Positions 12,083 to 25,900 of a stretch of DNA of 64,000 bases are shown in pieces; position 1 is the stretch's first letter; each line of letters starts with the position of its first letter. Made by a program: the position numbers and the translations under genes. Below the pieces are notes generated by a model. The model searched no databases. It had not been told where the DNA came from and worked only from the letters and a program-made list of their open reading frames with translations. The stretch comes from Hypericum androsaemum (lineage: Eukaryota > Streptophyta > Magnoliopsida > Malpighiales > Hypericaceae), in contig OZ023187.1 in the NCBI GenBank assembly GCA_963995505.1, positions 7,155,176-7,219,175 on the forward strand, given 5' to 3'.

Positions 12083-13150
12083 TAGGGTCTGGGAGCGACT
12101 TGGAGACTGACTTGGGGATGGCAATGGGCAGGATCTGGGTAGGATCCATAGGACTCAAATCCTTACCCTCTTTTTAAATGGTGGATCCAGATCTTTACCC
12201 TTATCCTCTTTAAAAATAAGGATTCGGGCAGGATCTGGGTCCTAAAAAATCGGGTAAGATCAGGGCGACCCGCTGGTCTGTATTTTTTATAAAATATTTA
12301 ATTTTTTAAAATTAAATTATTTTTTGATAGTTTTCAAATAGCAATGAGACATTTTCATTCATTAAATAAATAAATACAAATAAACCAAACAAGAAAATCC
12401 AAAAAAAGTTGAAGTTGAGTAAGTTAAAATTCAGAATTTGATCCCTCTTCTTCGCCTCTTGAGGTTGAGAGAACGTTTTGGTCGGGGTAGGGTTGTAACT
12501 GATATAAATATTGGGCCCCTTTATTTTGTCTTTTTTTTTGCGCTTGCTCAGTTTTGAACTATCATTTTAATAAAGAATATTTACCTACCAAAAGAATTGA
12601 GAATTTAGTATTATGTCTAATAATTAATATATATATTTTAATATTAATTTATAAAATTCGGGTAGAATTAGGGCAGGATCCTATAGATCTATATCCATGT
12701 CCTTATCCTTTTAAAATATTAAGATCCGGGCAGGATCAAGGTCTAGACCCGATCAAAATCAACGGGTCTTGGATCCTTCGGGTCTGGATCAAGGTATACC
12801 CTCAGGATAAGAATCTAATTGCGATCCCTAGCTCCCTCTACAAGCACCTCTTCGTCAAGGTGATTAGCTTCGGGCACTCAACGTCGATGCTGAAATTTCC
12901 CCAGGTCTTGTAGGTGTGGAACCAGGAATAAAAAAGGGATGAGAACAACATCGAGGAAGTCCAGGTTTTCGCCTCTGAAGATTTCCCCAGGTCTTCCCGA
13001 GCTCCTTCTCCAGCAACTTGAGGCTTTCAATGAGTCTCGTATTGCCCACCTCATGTTTCTCCTTTTGTACTCCAAATATTCTTTCCAAGAATGAAACATG
13101 CAGTAATAGCATTATAAACTGTATTAGTCTGGGAAATGACCAACATTTTA
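12083..13150 (-). pseudogene. GSTU: GSTU unit 2: exon-2 relic
   Basis: On the minus strand, 13108 down to 12831 matches GSTU exon 2 ([22 protein letters not shown]-type sequence) with several frameshifts and in-frame stops. The bases up to about 13195 resemble the intron of unit 7 (ACTGTATTAGTCTG, then AATACTAAAAATTACA). A further exon-2 piece encoding [10 protein letters not shown] lies at 12083-12111, separated by an insertion of about 715 bp. No exon 1 was found upstream. This is the most decayed of the seven units. Confidence 0.8.
12112..12830. mobile_element. MITE-like insertion in GSTU unit 2
   Basis: About 715 bp splitting the exon-2 relic. The ends are inversely similar (GGGGATGGCAAT left; right end in reverse complement AGGGATCGCAAT). 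The interior repeats GGGCAGGATC motifs in both orientations. The TSD is unclear, so the superfamily is not assigned; the termini resemble hAT MITEs. Confidence 0.6.
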
Positions 13151-13199
13151 CTTGAAACAATACTAAAAATTACATCACACTACAATTCACATGCCATTA

Positions 13200-14079
13200 G
13201 AATAAAATTGAACACGACAACATATCAGAGACTACAGAATCACTAAACGCACCCTTATACAATCTCAATATCCAAACCCAAATAAGAGTCGTTTTACATT
13301 AAATTCAACCAAACAACTCTTTATTTTGAACATGGGATTCCCCCCAATCCAGCCCTAGAGTCAGATGGCGAAACATATTCACATTTTCATAAGACGCTAA
13401 AAAGAAAAAAAAGGAAGTAGTTCTCTCTCGAGAGAGAGAAAATATCTGCCCCCAAACCAGCCCTAAGTGGCTAATTTTTTTCCATCATCTGCCACCATCG
13501 GCATCGGCGAAGATTTTGAGACTCGTGTGCATACCCGAGCTGGTTCTTCTGCTTCTGGATTTACGACCTCGCAGCCTTCCGCCTTTCGTCTAGTGCCATT
13601 CGCCTTAGCTCAGATCCTCACCATCTGCCTTCTGAATCTCCGCCATCTACCTTCCGGATATCTGCTTTCTGCTTTAGCCCAAATCTCCTCTAGCCGATCG
13701 CCAAATCTTCAAGCTAAGCACCCGGCCTCGACCAACCCGCCCCGTCCTACTCACCCAAAGACCTTGGCCTCACTCCTCGGCTTCACTCTGAGACCTCATA
13801 GTTCGCTTGAACCCAGATCGCCCAACTCCCATCCACCAAGAACTGGTCAACTCCCTCCTGTCGCAGTCCTTTTCGTGCCTCTCGCTCAGCCCCTCGGTAA
13901 AAGCTAAGCAACGATTTTTTTCTTTTCGGTTTCCAGGGGAGTTCTTACCTAGCAACTCCGGGGTCTGTAATTACATACTGTCAGAGCTCTCATCGGCGTC
14001 GAGGCTTGGCTGAGGGGCTGACCACTCTGGTGGCCACCTCTCCAGCCCAACCGGGGTTCCATGCGAGAGCGCGCGCGCC

Positions 14080-14170
<91 letters not shown>

Positions 14171-14290
14171 ATCTATGTAATTAGATTAGGCCCCTGTTGG
14201 TTATATATGTTTGTTGTTAGTTATAGGGTTAGATGTATGGTTGATCTACCTTTCAAAAAAAAAAAAGATGTATGGTTGATCTAAATGATG
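13200..14290. other. Spacer with possible retroposon and microsatellites
   Basis: 13440-14070 is C-rich and free of stops in some frames but has no recognisable domain. An A12 tract at 14256-14268 is flanked by two copies of gatgtatggttgatct (about 14231 and 14269). This could be a retroposon tail with TSD or a local duplication. GA-rich simple sequence lies at 13421-13440. Confidence 0.35.
14083..14161. repeat. (AC)n(TA)n microsatellite
   Basis: A (CA)n run passes directly into a pure (TA)n run of about 33 units. Likely highly polymorphic and able to extrude a cruciform. Confidence 0.95.
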
Positions 14291-14396
14291 ATCTGTCCTG
14301 GTACAATCTACCTGTGGTTTTTGTTATTCGCCCTGTTTATGGCGTAGCTAGGCTATGGTGGGTTCGGCCTTGATTATTTCCTTTAGCTATTATTTT

Positions 14397-15302
<906 letters not shown>

Positions 15303-15897
15303 TTATAGGCAGCAATCGTGCTAATTTCTTTTATAACGACATGCTAATTATAAATAGAAAGATAATATTCCATTTTGAAAAAAAAAAATGTATTAAATTT
15401 TTTTTTTGAAATGGAGGGCAAAAATTCGTAAAAATATATGTAAAATAGCAAATTACATACTACTAAGTGCAATATATCCTTTCGGCATTTTGTGAAGTTG
15501 CGATCGTCAGCCTCTTCAAAATTGTATCACGAGAAAATTTAGTGATAAAAATTCGTGATAGAAAAAAAGTACATGAAAAAATAAAATCTCCTTTGATGTG
15601 ATATATCGCATAATCTAATTTTACACAGTCACTAGATAATACAACTTGGAAAAAAAATCGCCATTGCTCCGCGCGATCGGCCTCCCTAGACATCTAACTA
15701 TTTAATATTAGATGTCCAACGACGCAAATCCAGATGGCACCATTGTTTTTAACTATGATCGATTAAAATCTACAGCGCCGTCCACCATTTGTCTTCTGCA
15801 TGCTTTTATTTTTGAATCATTTATAGGAGCCTTCCCGACAGTTCTGGTCAGAACTGGTCAGTGTAACTTTTCTTTCGTTCTAAAGTAATTTTTTTAC

Positions 15898-16013
15898 CAA
15901 TTTATTAATGGTCTCATGGATACAGTGTCAGTCCTTAAGCATGAGGTGGGAGGATCGAATCCCATGACCGTCTAAGATCCGAAATTGTGAAAATAATTTA
16001 AATCTCACTAAAA
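15898..16013 (+). mobile_element. SINE insertion
   Basis: 116 bp flanked by a perfect 16-bp TSD (aaagtaatttttttac at 15882-15897 and 16014-16029). The interior contains a B-box-like GGATCGAATCCC, so it is probably tRNA-derived; the A box is weak. The paralogous spacers near 34610 and 32285 lack it and show the empty site. Confidence 0.75.
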
Positions 16014-16177
16014 AAAGTAATTTTTTTACGCCAGAGTTTTTTGAAATATTTCATTTTTCAAGAAATTGAATTTTCTCTCTAACCTCCATTGTCTTTTAAT
16101 TATTGCTGATTGATTTCCACTTAAAAACAATTATTGCTGATTGATTAAAATCTAGAGGGCAGTCCACATAATGAATT

Positions 16178-16336
16178 GGTTTTGGATTGAATAGGGGAGG
16201 AGATTTTGTTTAGACCATCATATTTCATTAAAAATCGTATCTACATATCTGACAGTCATTAAAAACTGTATCTATAAATATAATGACTTGATCTATTTCA
16301 ATGGGGACAACTCTTGTCCCAACTGAATCCGAACTC
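16178..16336. mobile_element. Short Mutator-like MITE (159 bp)
   Basis: Perfect 9-bp TSD taatgaatt at 16169-16177 and 16337-16345. Imperfect inverted ends: GGTTTTGGATTGAAT against GAGTTCGGATTCAGT. The paralogous spacer near 34727-34737 has a single uninterrupted taatgaatt, which proves the insertion. Confidence 0.85.
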
Positions 16337-16681
16337 TAATGAATTATGGAGTCTACTAGTCCATTATCTTCGGTTTTGGGCTCCCTCCAAGTCGAAGCCT
16401 CCTGCGGGGGAAGGGACAAGGCGGGTCAACGACCAGATTCGATGATTTGATGCCCTGGTTGGGTCTTCTAGTAGTGGGTATGCTTCGAACTTCTAATGTA
16501 TGTTGATTTTTTTTTCTTTTGATTTATGTAGCTAATGCTTTGAGTGAGTTTTTAGTTTTCGATGTTATATGTTAATGCATTGGCCAGAGTTGTTTATATG
16601 ATTTTGGTTTCTTGATGTTGAATTGAATTCTATTATAATTTTGCTAATTAGGAAATAATGCCACCGGGGTGATATAATTTT

Positions 16682-17588
16682 GGGAAAAGTCCACTTTAGT
16701 ACCCTGTGGTATCGCAAAAAATTAAGTCAGTACCCTGTGGTTTAAAACGTATCAATTGAGTCATACTTATTCCAATTAACATCAATTAGAGGCCCGGGCA
16801 GCTGCCCGGACCTGCCCGAATCTACCCGACCCCTGCCCGAACTACGTGGCCAGCCACGTCACCCAATTTTGATGATGTGGCGCCACGTGGACATCCTCCT
16901 CCTCCCCTCCTCCTCCTCCTCCTCCTCCGCCTCCTCCTCCGCATCCTCCTCCTCCTCCTCCTCCTCCCCCCGCGTCCTCCTCCTCCTCCTCCTCCCCCCG
17001 CGTCCTCCTCCTCCTCCTCCTCCTCCCCCCGCGTTCTCCTCCTCCTCCTCCTCCCCCCGCGTCCTCCTCCTCCTCCTCCTCCCCCCGCGTCCTCCTCCTC
17101 CTCCTCCTCCCCCCGCGTCCTCCTCCTCCTCCTCCTCCCCCCGCATTCTCCTCCTCCTCCTCCTCCCCCCCGCGTTCTCCTCCTTCTCCTCCTCTCCCCG
17201 CGTCCTCCTCCTCCTCCTCCTCCTCCTCCCCCCGTGTTCTCCTCCTCCTCCTCCCCGCGTCCTCCTCCTCCTCCTCCTCCTCCTCCCCCGCGTTCTCCTC
17301 CTCCTCCTCCTGCCCCCGCGTCCTCCTCCTCCTCCTCCTCCTCCTCCTCCTCCCTGCATCCTCCTCCTCCTCCTCCTCTCCACGTGGCGCCACATCATCA
17401 AAATTTGGTGACGTGGCTAGCCACGTAGTTCAGGCAGGGGTCGGGGAGGTTCGGGCAGGTCCGGGCAGCTGCCCGGGCCTCTAATTGATGTTAATTGGAA
17501 TAAGTATGACTCAATTGATACGTTTTAAACCACAGGGTACTGACTTGATTTTTCGCGATACCACAGAGTACTAAAGTGGACTTTTCCC
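16682..17588. mobile_element. Long-TIR Mutator-like element with (TCC)n minisatellite, copy 1
   Basis: Perfect 9-bp TSD tataatttt at 16673-16681 and 17589-17597. The inverted repeats are about 200 bp each, start GGGAAAAGTCCACTTTAGTA, and hold the perfect palindrome CCGGGCAGCTGCCCGG and a CACGTGG/GGCGCC block. The centre (about 16893-17380) is almost pure (TCC)n punctuated by CCCCGCGTCC, an asymmetric purine/pyrimidine tract. Long Pro-, Ser-, Leu- or Gly/Glu/Arg-rich frames on both strands come from the repeat and are not genes. Confidence 0.9.
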
Positions 17589-17769
17589 TATAATTTTTGT
17601 TGCTGAGTTTCTGGGTTGGGGAGGGGTTGAAGGTGGGTGGGTGGGTTTTGCAAGAAGAAGAAGAAGAAGAGAGGGAAAGTTGGAAAGAGAGAGGGGAAGG
17701 GGGAGAGAATTCTATGTCATTAACAAATGCTGATGTGGCTGGTCCACGTGGCAGGGCAGGGTCCGGGCA

Positions 17770-17910
17770 AGACGGGCATGGTTCGGGCAGCTGTCCGAGC
17801 CTTTAATTGATTTTAATTGAAATAAGTATGACTCAATTAATACGTTTTAAACCACATGGTACTGACTTGATTTTTTGCGATACTACAAGATACTTAAGCA
17901 AATTTTTCCA
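17770..17910. mobile_element. Orphan right TIR of a related Mutator-like element
   Basis: Matches the right inverted repeat of the 16682 element (TTAATTGAAATAAGTATGAC, ACCACATGGTACTGACTTGA, ending TTTTTCCAAAAC). No left partner was found. Probably a deletion remnant next to the intact copy. Confidence 0.6.
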
Positions 17911-17929
17911 AAACTTATTAATATATGTG

Positions 17930-20700
17930 AAATCAGAAATTATTCTAAACTACGATGCACATGCATATAATAGTATTTTATGATAAAGCACATGCACCAG
18001 AGAGAATAAACTATTATTTAAGGGATACATATCTAGGTGAATATAACTTTCTTTTGACCTAATAAATGACTTTTTCCGGTAGATTATAAGTGGTTTGATT
18101 TTTTCAATAGCTAATACTTACTATAGAGTCGAACATTGACTTTCTATTTAAGAGATAATTTTATCAAAAAAAATTTAGGTAATTAGAATCCACATTAACA
18201 AAATACAATTTTCTTGTAATTCGACCACCTTCTATTTGTCCGCTGGGTTTTATTGTTGGTCTTCATTTGCAATGATTTTTTTTGGCTATTAACCTGAATG
18301 TTCTCAACTTTTTGACTTTATTTGATTGCCGTTGCAATATTCATTTTCGCCTTCGGTTATGTTCTGGGTTCTTATTTGCGTGCTCGCTTTGAATTTGCTT
18401 TCTTGGTCTCTACTCTTCTGGATCCTTCTATTGTTGTATTTGGTAATAATTTCCTTTTACTGAACAACACGAAGCTAATATTTTGAGCTGACAATTAAAT
18501 TCTGACATCACTGATTTCGTACATGCGTCTTTTTTTTGGTATCTTCCCGGGTCGAATGCCCTGGTCCACCTTAGTTACCTTACTGTGTAATATGTACCAA
18601 AGGCATAGAATTGTAAATCACAATGAATTTACGTATTAAAAAAAATCACACTGAATTGGTAAACACTTATATAGCAAATCTTAGGAACTTTGTTGAGGGA
18701 AAAAAAGGTAGAACATCAAAAAGATTTCAAGACGGATCCAGAGTATTTGTCTCAAGGTTGATCTAATGGAGAGGAAAACAAGTTGAAAAAGAATGGGTAG
18801 GAAATAACTTATTGAGAAGAGAGAAGTAAAAAAGTAAAGAGAACATAAAACTCGGAGTTTTTGTGATTGTGATTTCTGGTCACCTCCTACAAGAGATCTA
18901 CTTATATACAAAAAGAACCCTTGCCCCGGCCTCCTTTCCTAAGCCGTATTTTAGTCGGACTCGATATCTTAAGAGTTTATCCTATATCTATCCTTATTGA
19001 ACTCCTACTCGCTACTCCTATTAGCTTCAAGAAGTCTATCAATCTTCAATACTTATCCATCTTCCTAGAGCCTAACATCATTAGGTTTCTTCGAGCTTAA
19101 TCCTCATCCAATTTCTTTAAAGAGTCTAACTCTAGAAAAAACTCATAACAACACCGTAAATCTGACATCTTTGCGAGCAATCCAATGTAGGGTTTACGAA
19201 GGCCTAGTCGGCACCCTTCTAAGAGACGCTGAAAGACAGTGAATGGCGCCCCCATGCGGGCACAGTAAACCCCTAAATGTGCCCTTGACCGGGCATGAGG
19301 CGTCCCATTTGTGCCCCCCTCAGGGCGCAATGGCCCTCGATGTGCGCCCATGAGTCAAGCGTGACTCCCCCAGCACGGGCAATCCCAAGCTTCACCTTAG
19401 CTAAACCTCGAGCTTGGAATTTTCATACTCCAAGGCTTCCCCTCATCTAAGTGTGGCCTTAGAGTTTTGTATACTCCAAGATTTCACTTCAGCGGACCTC
19501 AGGCTCAGAAATTTTTATACCTCAACAATGCCCCCCGCATGTTAATACTTCGGTACGGTCAGGCGAGAAGTGTTGGTATGCACCCTCTTGTACTTTTTAA
19601 ACATGATAGACTTGTTAGTCCTCTTTAATGGCCCGCGCATTCCTTGCCTATAAAATGGAGTCTATTTTTCAAGTTTTCTTGCCCACTCCCCTTGGAAATT
19701 TTCATTGAGTAGAAGCTTAATAGGAGTAACTTCTTCCTTACAGGTGTAAACCTAGATCTAACCCCGCCCGACGTGCATGCAAGCTTTGTGAGGTTTCCTA
19801 TTCAGGTAAGTTTTTCCGTGTTTGTTTCTTTGTGTAGAACCCACGTCCTTGAGGTCTTAACCAGACTTGGCCTTAACTTGCCTTCATGGCAGAAAACCTT
19901 GCGTGATTTACCTAGGACAAGGTCGAATTAAGTAATTGGCTCCTGCTCCTTCGTCATCCTCAAAGGTACATTAACTAACCCTTTTTGCACTTGCACACCA
20001 CGTAACTGTGAAAAAGCCAAAGAGCATACTTCTTAGCCTTGTCACCATGCCAGCCAAGTGTGTGTGAAAATGTTTAAAGTCATCTTACCTGTCTTTTTCC
20101 TTTATGTCCACCATTTTTTTCGTGAAAACGCCTAAGGACATACTTACTATTCTTTTCCATAATGGATCCAAGTTGATTGTGTAAATGCCTTAGACACACA
20201 TTTGATCCGGCCTCCCTTTAGATAAGCCCCCATTATCCGGCCAAGACTCTCTAAAGAGAGCTAGTGTCTTCTTTCAGGCTCCCATTTAGATGAAAGCAAA
20301 TGCACTCGGCCGAGTGTCTCTAAGAAAAATAGTCGACGCCCTGATTGGGCACCCCTAAGGGCCACCATGCGCCCTATTCGCATGTTTAGAGTTGACACTA
20401 GGTTCCAGCATCTATTGTGAGGGAACAATCTCATAGTGATTTTGTCACTTTCTTACCTTGTTCCTTTTTCTTTCTTGTATGACCCGAGACAAGCATGGAT
20501 GCACCATCGTGTGTATGCGTCATCGAGGAGCGTTATCTCACAAAGGTTGTGACTTCCACCATAAGAGTCAGCTACCCCTAATGTGAATCGCAAAGCAATG
20601 GATCACATGTCACAGATCTAGCGAAGCTACAAATGATGTTGTTCAATTTTTAATTGAACCAATTATAAGAATATGTGCAAAGCGTTTTAAGACACAGAAA
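17930..20700. repeat. Segmental duplication, copy A (spacer upstream of unit 3)
   Basis: Collinear with 35170-37870 with small indels. Matching landmarks: the TTCGCCTTCGGTTATGTTCT block (18347 and 35627), GGTAGAACATCAAAAAGATT (18707 and 36059), the GGCCTAGTCGGCACCC segment (19200 and 36540), and GTTGTTCAA...ACCAATTATAAGA (20638 and 37814). The segment includes an old LTR-like promoter region (TATAAAATGGAGTC near 19650). No intact gene was seen; short frames here are interrupted. Confidence 0.8.
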
Positions 20701-21240
20701 ACTCGAAGCTCGAATCTAAATGTACATCACAGACAATATTTATACGTCTCTACGGACGTGGGGTTCTAAAGCTGAAGATCTGTTTTTGCGTAAACATGCA
20801 AAGGAAACAAAGAGCATCACAAGGGTTTACTCATCATTGTAGTTTCCCGAGACGCATATCGTTAATTACAAGTGTAGATATTTTTATAAACATAGATCAT
20901 TTATTAACTTATTATTTTAAAATTTTAGAATAGATATATAAACCCTTATATGGTATATAGTACATCTTGATCTCCTGGTTCATTGTAGACAAGTCTAATG
21001 GACTATAAAAATAATATTTTTTCCGGTATAAGTAAAGATTATTTTACAATCTATTATCTTAAGATTTTAGAATAATATTTTTTATTAAATTACGGAACTT
21101 CATTACTAAAGAAGTAAAGAAAAAGAAAAACAATGATCCTATCATTTAACCTTCAGCTAGCACACAATCTGGATAGTTAAATAAGGGTTTCCTAACCAAG
21201 AGGCAAAATGGAGAGAGCAATATGCCAACTAACTAACCTC
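20701..21240. other. Spacer, no recognised feature
   Basis: AT-rich. 20760-20830 weakly resembles other GST 3' flanks (near 31555 and 47820: AAGATCTGTTTTTGC, then AAGCAAAGAAA-type words). Confidence 0.4.
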
Positions 21241-21249
21241 AACTAGCCC

Positions 21250-21570
21250 ACAGATGGTTAGGCGCTCTTTTATTGGACTGTTGTCTGATATCCGAACCTC
21301 CAGACTGCCAGTTTGTGGATCCAGCTGGGTTAGTTGACATGCGACATTTTTCTGGCCCGACAGCTAGTAACGTCACTCTTTCTGCCCGGTCTCTGGGTTA
21401 CAGCAGAGTAGGAGCTAGTGTTCTCGGGCTCTACCCTGGTTTCTCGATCAGGAGATCCCACCCCTTGGACTGCCCAGTTTGTGGGATCAGCGGGGGCAGG
21501 TCGTAGGGTTTCTTTGGTCTTGTTCTCTTTTTCTCATTTATGAAGTTCTTTTCACCGCAAAAAAAAAATG
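21250..21570 (+). mobile_element. Possible truncated non-LTR retroposon
   Basis: A GC-richer block ends in TTCACCGC followed by ten A (21558-21568). The flanks are similar (tagcccacagat left, tggcccacaaga right), which could be a degenerate TSD. Contains CAGTTTGTGG twice. Tentative. Confidence 0.35.
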
Positions 21571-21927
21571 GCCCACAAGATTTTAGAATAGTATATGTAA
21601 ACCCTAACATAATATCACCAAGGATTAATCTCGTGGCCGGTGGCCGGTTGTAACTTATATGTGATTGTACCACGGTACATTGTCGTGTTGCAATTAATTT
21701 ATTGCTAAATGTCTTAAGATTTTGCATTGAACACGTAAACCATTAAATCTAATGGTGATAAAAAAAACTACCAAACAAGTACAAGTTCATTTAATCGAAA
21801 GCAAAAAAAGGCCCATTCTGCCAACCATCCGAAAAAAAAGACGCAAGGCACATACTGAGTGCCCATTTATTCAAAATTACATTACATAACACACACTTGT
21901 TAGACAGATGGTTTAACTTTTCCCTGC

Positions 21928-22683
<756 letters not shown>

Positions 22684-22730
22684 TCAAGGGGATGGTTGAT
22701 GCTTGGTGGGGAGTGCATGTGCTAGAGTTG

Positions 22731-22937
22731 TGAAGAATTCAAGCCAATGGTTTTATTGAATGACCAAGGGTCCTATATATAGTTTACAAGAGAAGAAGCA
22801 AACATAACTTCTACTCCTAAGCATTCTAAGCATTGTTCCTACAAGTTAGGAAGGAAATAGTATCCTACTAGGAAAGTAACAAAACATAATAAACTAATAA
22901 ACATGTAACAAATTTAATCTCCAAGTTATCTCTAACA
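22731..22937 (-). promoter_or_regulatory. Copia-2 3' LTR, candidate promoter for GSTU unit 4
   Basis: A 207-bp LTR (minus strand TGTTAGAG...AATTCTTCA) in the same orientation as unit 4. It has a TATA-like CTATATATAG at 22773-22782, about 120 bp from the ATG, close to the native spacing in units 3 and 7. The native upstream region was pushed at least 4.7 kb away. Promoter activity is inferred. Confidence 0.55.
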
Positions 22938-22944
22938 CTCTCTA

Positions 22945-25900
22945 TCAAGTTGGTGCGTGGAGATTCGTAAAGCTCAACTTGTTAAAAAGGTAATGAAAAT
23001 GTTGACAGCCCAACACCTTAGTAAAGATGTCGGCAAGCTGACCATCACTATCGATCTTGTGGGGAGCAATCTCTTTGGACTCAACTCGTTCACAGACAAA
23101 GTAGCAGTCCATTTCCAAGTGTTTGTTGCGTTCGTGGTAAACTGGATTAGCAGCGATATACAAAGCTGCTTGATTATCACAAAAGAGTGTCGTCGGTGCG
23201 ACTTTTGGAATGTGCAACTCCTGGAACAACTAGCGTAGCCAAATGAGTTTACTTACCATTGTCGCCATGGCACGATACTCAGCCTTGGCAGACAACCGTG
23301 CAACCACAGACTGCTTCTTTGTATGCAAGAAATAGGTGCACCGCCAAATATAATAAAGTAGCCGGTCCGTGAATGCCGGGTCATGGGACAATCACCCCAG
23401 TCTGCATCGCAGTAAGCTGTGAGCACTGGCTTGCTCACGGATGGCAAACCTGATCGGCGGCATCAACATGAGCTTGCTGAGGGTTAGCGACAAACTGACT
23501 TAGGATGTTCATGGCATAAGTAATGTCCGGCCTAGTAACCGTGAGGTACAAGAGGCGTCCAACCAGGCGTCGATATCTACTCCCATCAACTGGAGCACTA
23601 CCTATCGTCGTTGTCAGGTGGTGATTTTGCTCAATCAAGAAAGAGGTCGGTTTGCCCCCAACCTTCTTACTGTCCTTGAGTATGTCTATAGTGTATTTTT
23701 GTTGACTCAACACCAACCCATTAGCGGAGCGAGCTGCCTCAATACCCAAAAAGTACTTCAATGCCCCTAAATCCTTAATGCCAAACTTCGCATCCAAGTA
23801 GGCCGTCACCTCTGTAATTTTTGCTTGTGCATTGCCAGCCAAGAGAGCATCATCCACATATATTAGGGCAAAGACCAATATGCGACCTTCACAAAAGCGA
23901 AACAACAAAGTGTCGGAGTGGCATTGTGCAAAACTGACATGCAACAGTGCTTGAGTGAACTTGTGGTACCAATTGCGCGAAGCTTAACAGAAGTCCATAA
24001 AGTGACTTTTGTAGGTGACACACGCGCTTATCATAAGCAGTTGAATATCCAAGATGTAACTTCATGTAGAGTGCTTCCTCAAGGTCACAATGCAAAAATG
24101 CATTATTGACGTCAAGTTGTGTAATGAACCAATTCTTCTGAATCGCCACTGCAAGAAGACAACGAACAGTGATAAGCTTTGCCACGGGCACAAACGTATC
24201 ATGAAAGTTGAGGCCCTCTATTTGAATGTATCCCTTGGCCACTAAACGCACCTTGTAGCGCTCAACTTCTCCAGTGGGATTGTATTTTATTTTGTACACC
24301 CACTTTGAATCAATTTCCCTTTTTCCAGGTTGTAAAGATTTGAGGGTCCAAGTTTCGTTGGCCTCAAAAGCTTGTAGTCCTTGCACCATTGCCTCCCTCC
24401 AGTTCTCTCTCTCAACTGCCTAAAAATATGTATTTGGCTCATCTCGTTGTGTAATGGCCGCCAAAAAAACTTTATGACTGTAAGAAAACTTTGAGTACGC
24501 AAAAAAATGAGTAAGAGGATATACCACCGAGTTTCTGAATGAAGGGACAGGCCGTGGGTGGTCGATGGAGGGTGGCATGCATGTTTCATAATCATCTAGT
24601 CGTCGAGGAGCCTATTTTGATCTAGTACTGTGCCGAGACAAAGGTAAAGGTAAGGCTTGATCTATTTCCACATTATCCAAAGCATAATCCTCTACTGTGA
24701 TTGGATCCTCTACTTCCTGTACTATCCAGCTTCCTCATGCGCTGGTTGAGTTTGTGCCGGCTCAAAATAGCCTCCATTATATCATTGCAGCTCATATCAA
24801 CGGGCTTTGCGACCTGCTGTGTCTCTGCTTCAAGCGAGGTATCGCCCTTAAAAGGGTGAGTATGCTCTACGAAGGTGACATCCCTTATGTTATAGATGTG
24901 CCTATCTTCAAGATCGAACACCCGATAACCCTTTTGACCTTCAGGGTATCCGACGAAGATGCATTGTCTACTCCTTTCATGAAACTTGTCTCTATGCGGC
25001 CCTAGCACAAGCGCATAAACCAGGCAGCCAAAAGAGCAAAGGTGATCATAACTTGATTTTTTGCCGAAGAGTACTTCATAAGGTGTCTTATTGCTGGTGG
25101 CTCTCATAGGCAGGTGGTTGATCAGATACACCACAGTGAGCACACTCTCGCCCTAGAAGTAAGGCGGCATACCCGAGTTAAAAAGCAAAGCTTGCGCTGT
25201 CTCCAAAATATATTGATGCTTGCATTCCACCACACCATTTTGTTGGGGCGTGTATGGGCAAGATGTTTGTAACAATATGCCTTTCTCCTTGTAAAAGTTC
25301 TTCATGACATTGGATTGAAATTCCACTCTATTGTCTATCCTCATGCGTTGTATTCTTTTCCCAAATTGTGTATCGATCATGTTGTAAAACATGATAAAAA
25401 ATGTGCCACTTCTGACTTGCTCCGCATAAGATATACCCAAACACCCCAACTATAGTCGTCTACAATTGCTAGAAAATAATGCACCCTAGAGAGTGAGGTT
25501 GTCTTATAAGGGCCCCAAAAATCACAGTGGACTAATGCAAAATATGAATTACTCTTTATTGAACTATTTGAAAAAAAGGGTCTTGTCTATTTGGCCCGCA
25601 AACACGCATCGCACAAAAATTTGTTATCTAACCGAATGTGGGTACATTGAAGCTGCTAGTGTCCTAACTTCTCAGTTGATGGATGCCTAAGCCTTTCGTG
25701 CCAAATGCTCGCAGAAGCTCCTTTGCCAATATGCATGACCACCCCCATCTTTGAACCAGACTCCAGCTGGTACAAACCACCACGATACCTACCCACTCCA
25801 ATCAGGATCCTCGAAGGTAGGTCCTGCAGTACACATAAGTCTGTAACAAAAGTCAGTGAATAGTTTAGATCTTTTGTCAATCGATGAACAGAAATAAGAT

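Noticed and set aside
13467..13907. A 146-codon frame rich in Pro, Ser and Leu
   Set aside because: C-rich low-complexity composition without a recognised domain; overlaps another frame on the other strand.
16842..17428. Four overlapping open frames of about 180 codons rich in Pro/Ser/Leu or Gly/Glu/Arg (likewise 43443-44315 and 46696-47579)
   Set aside because: They are translations of the (TCC)n minisatellite in several frames on both strands, inside transposons. No start context, domain or codon signal supports a gene.
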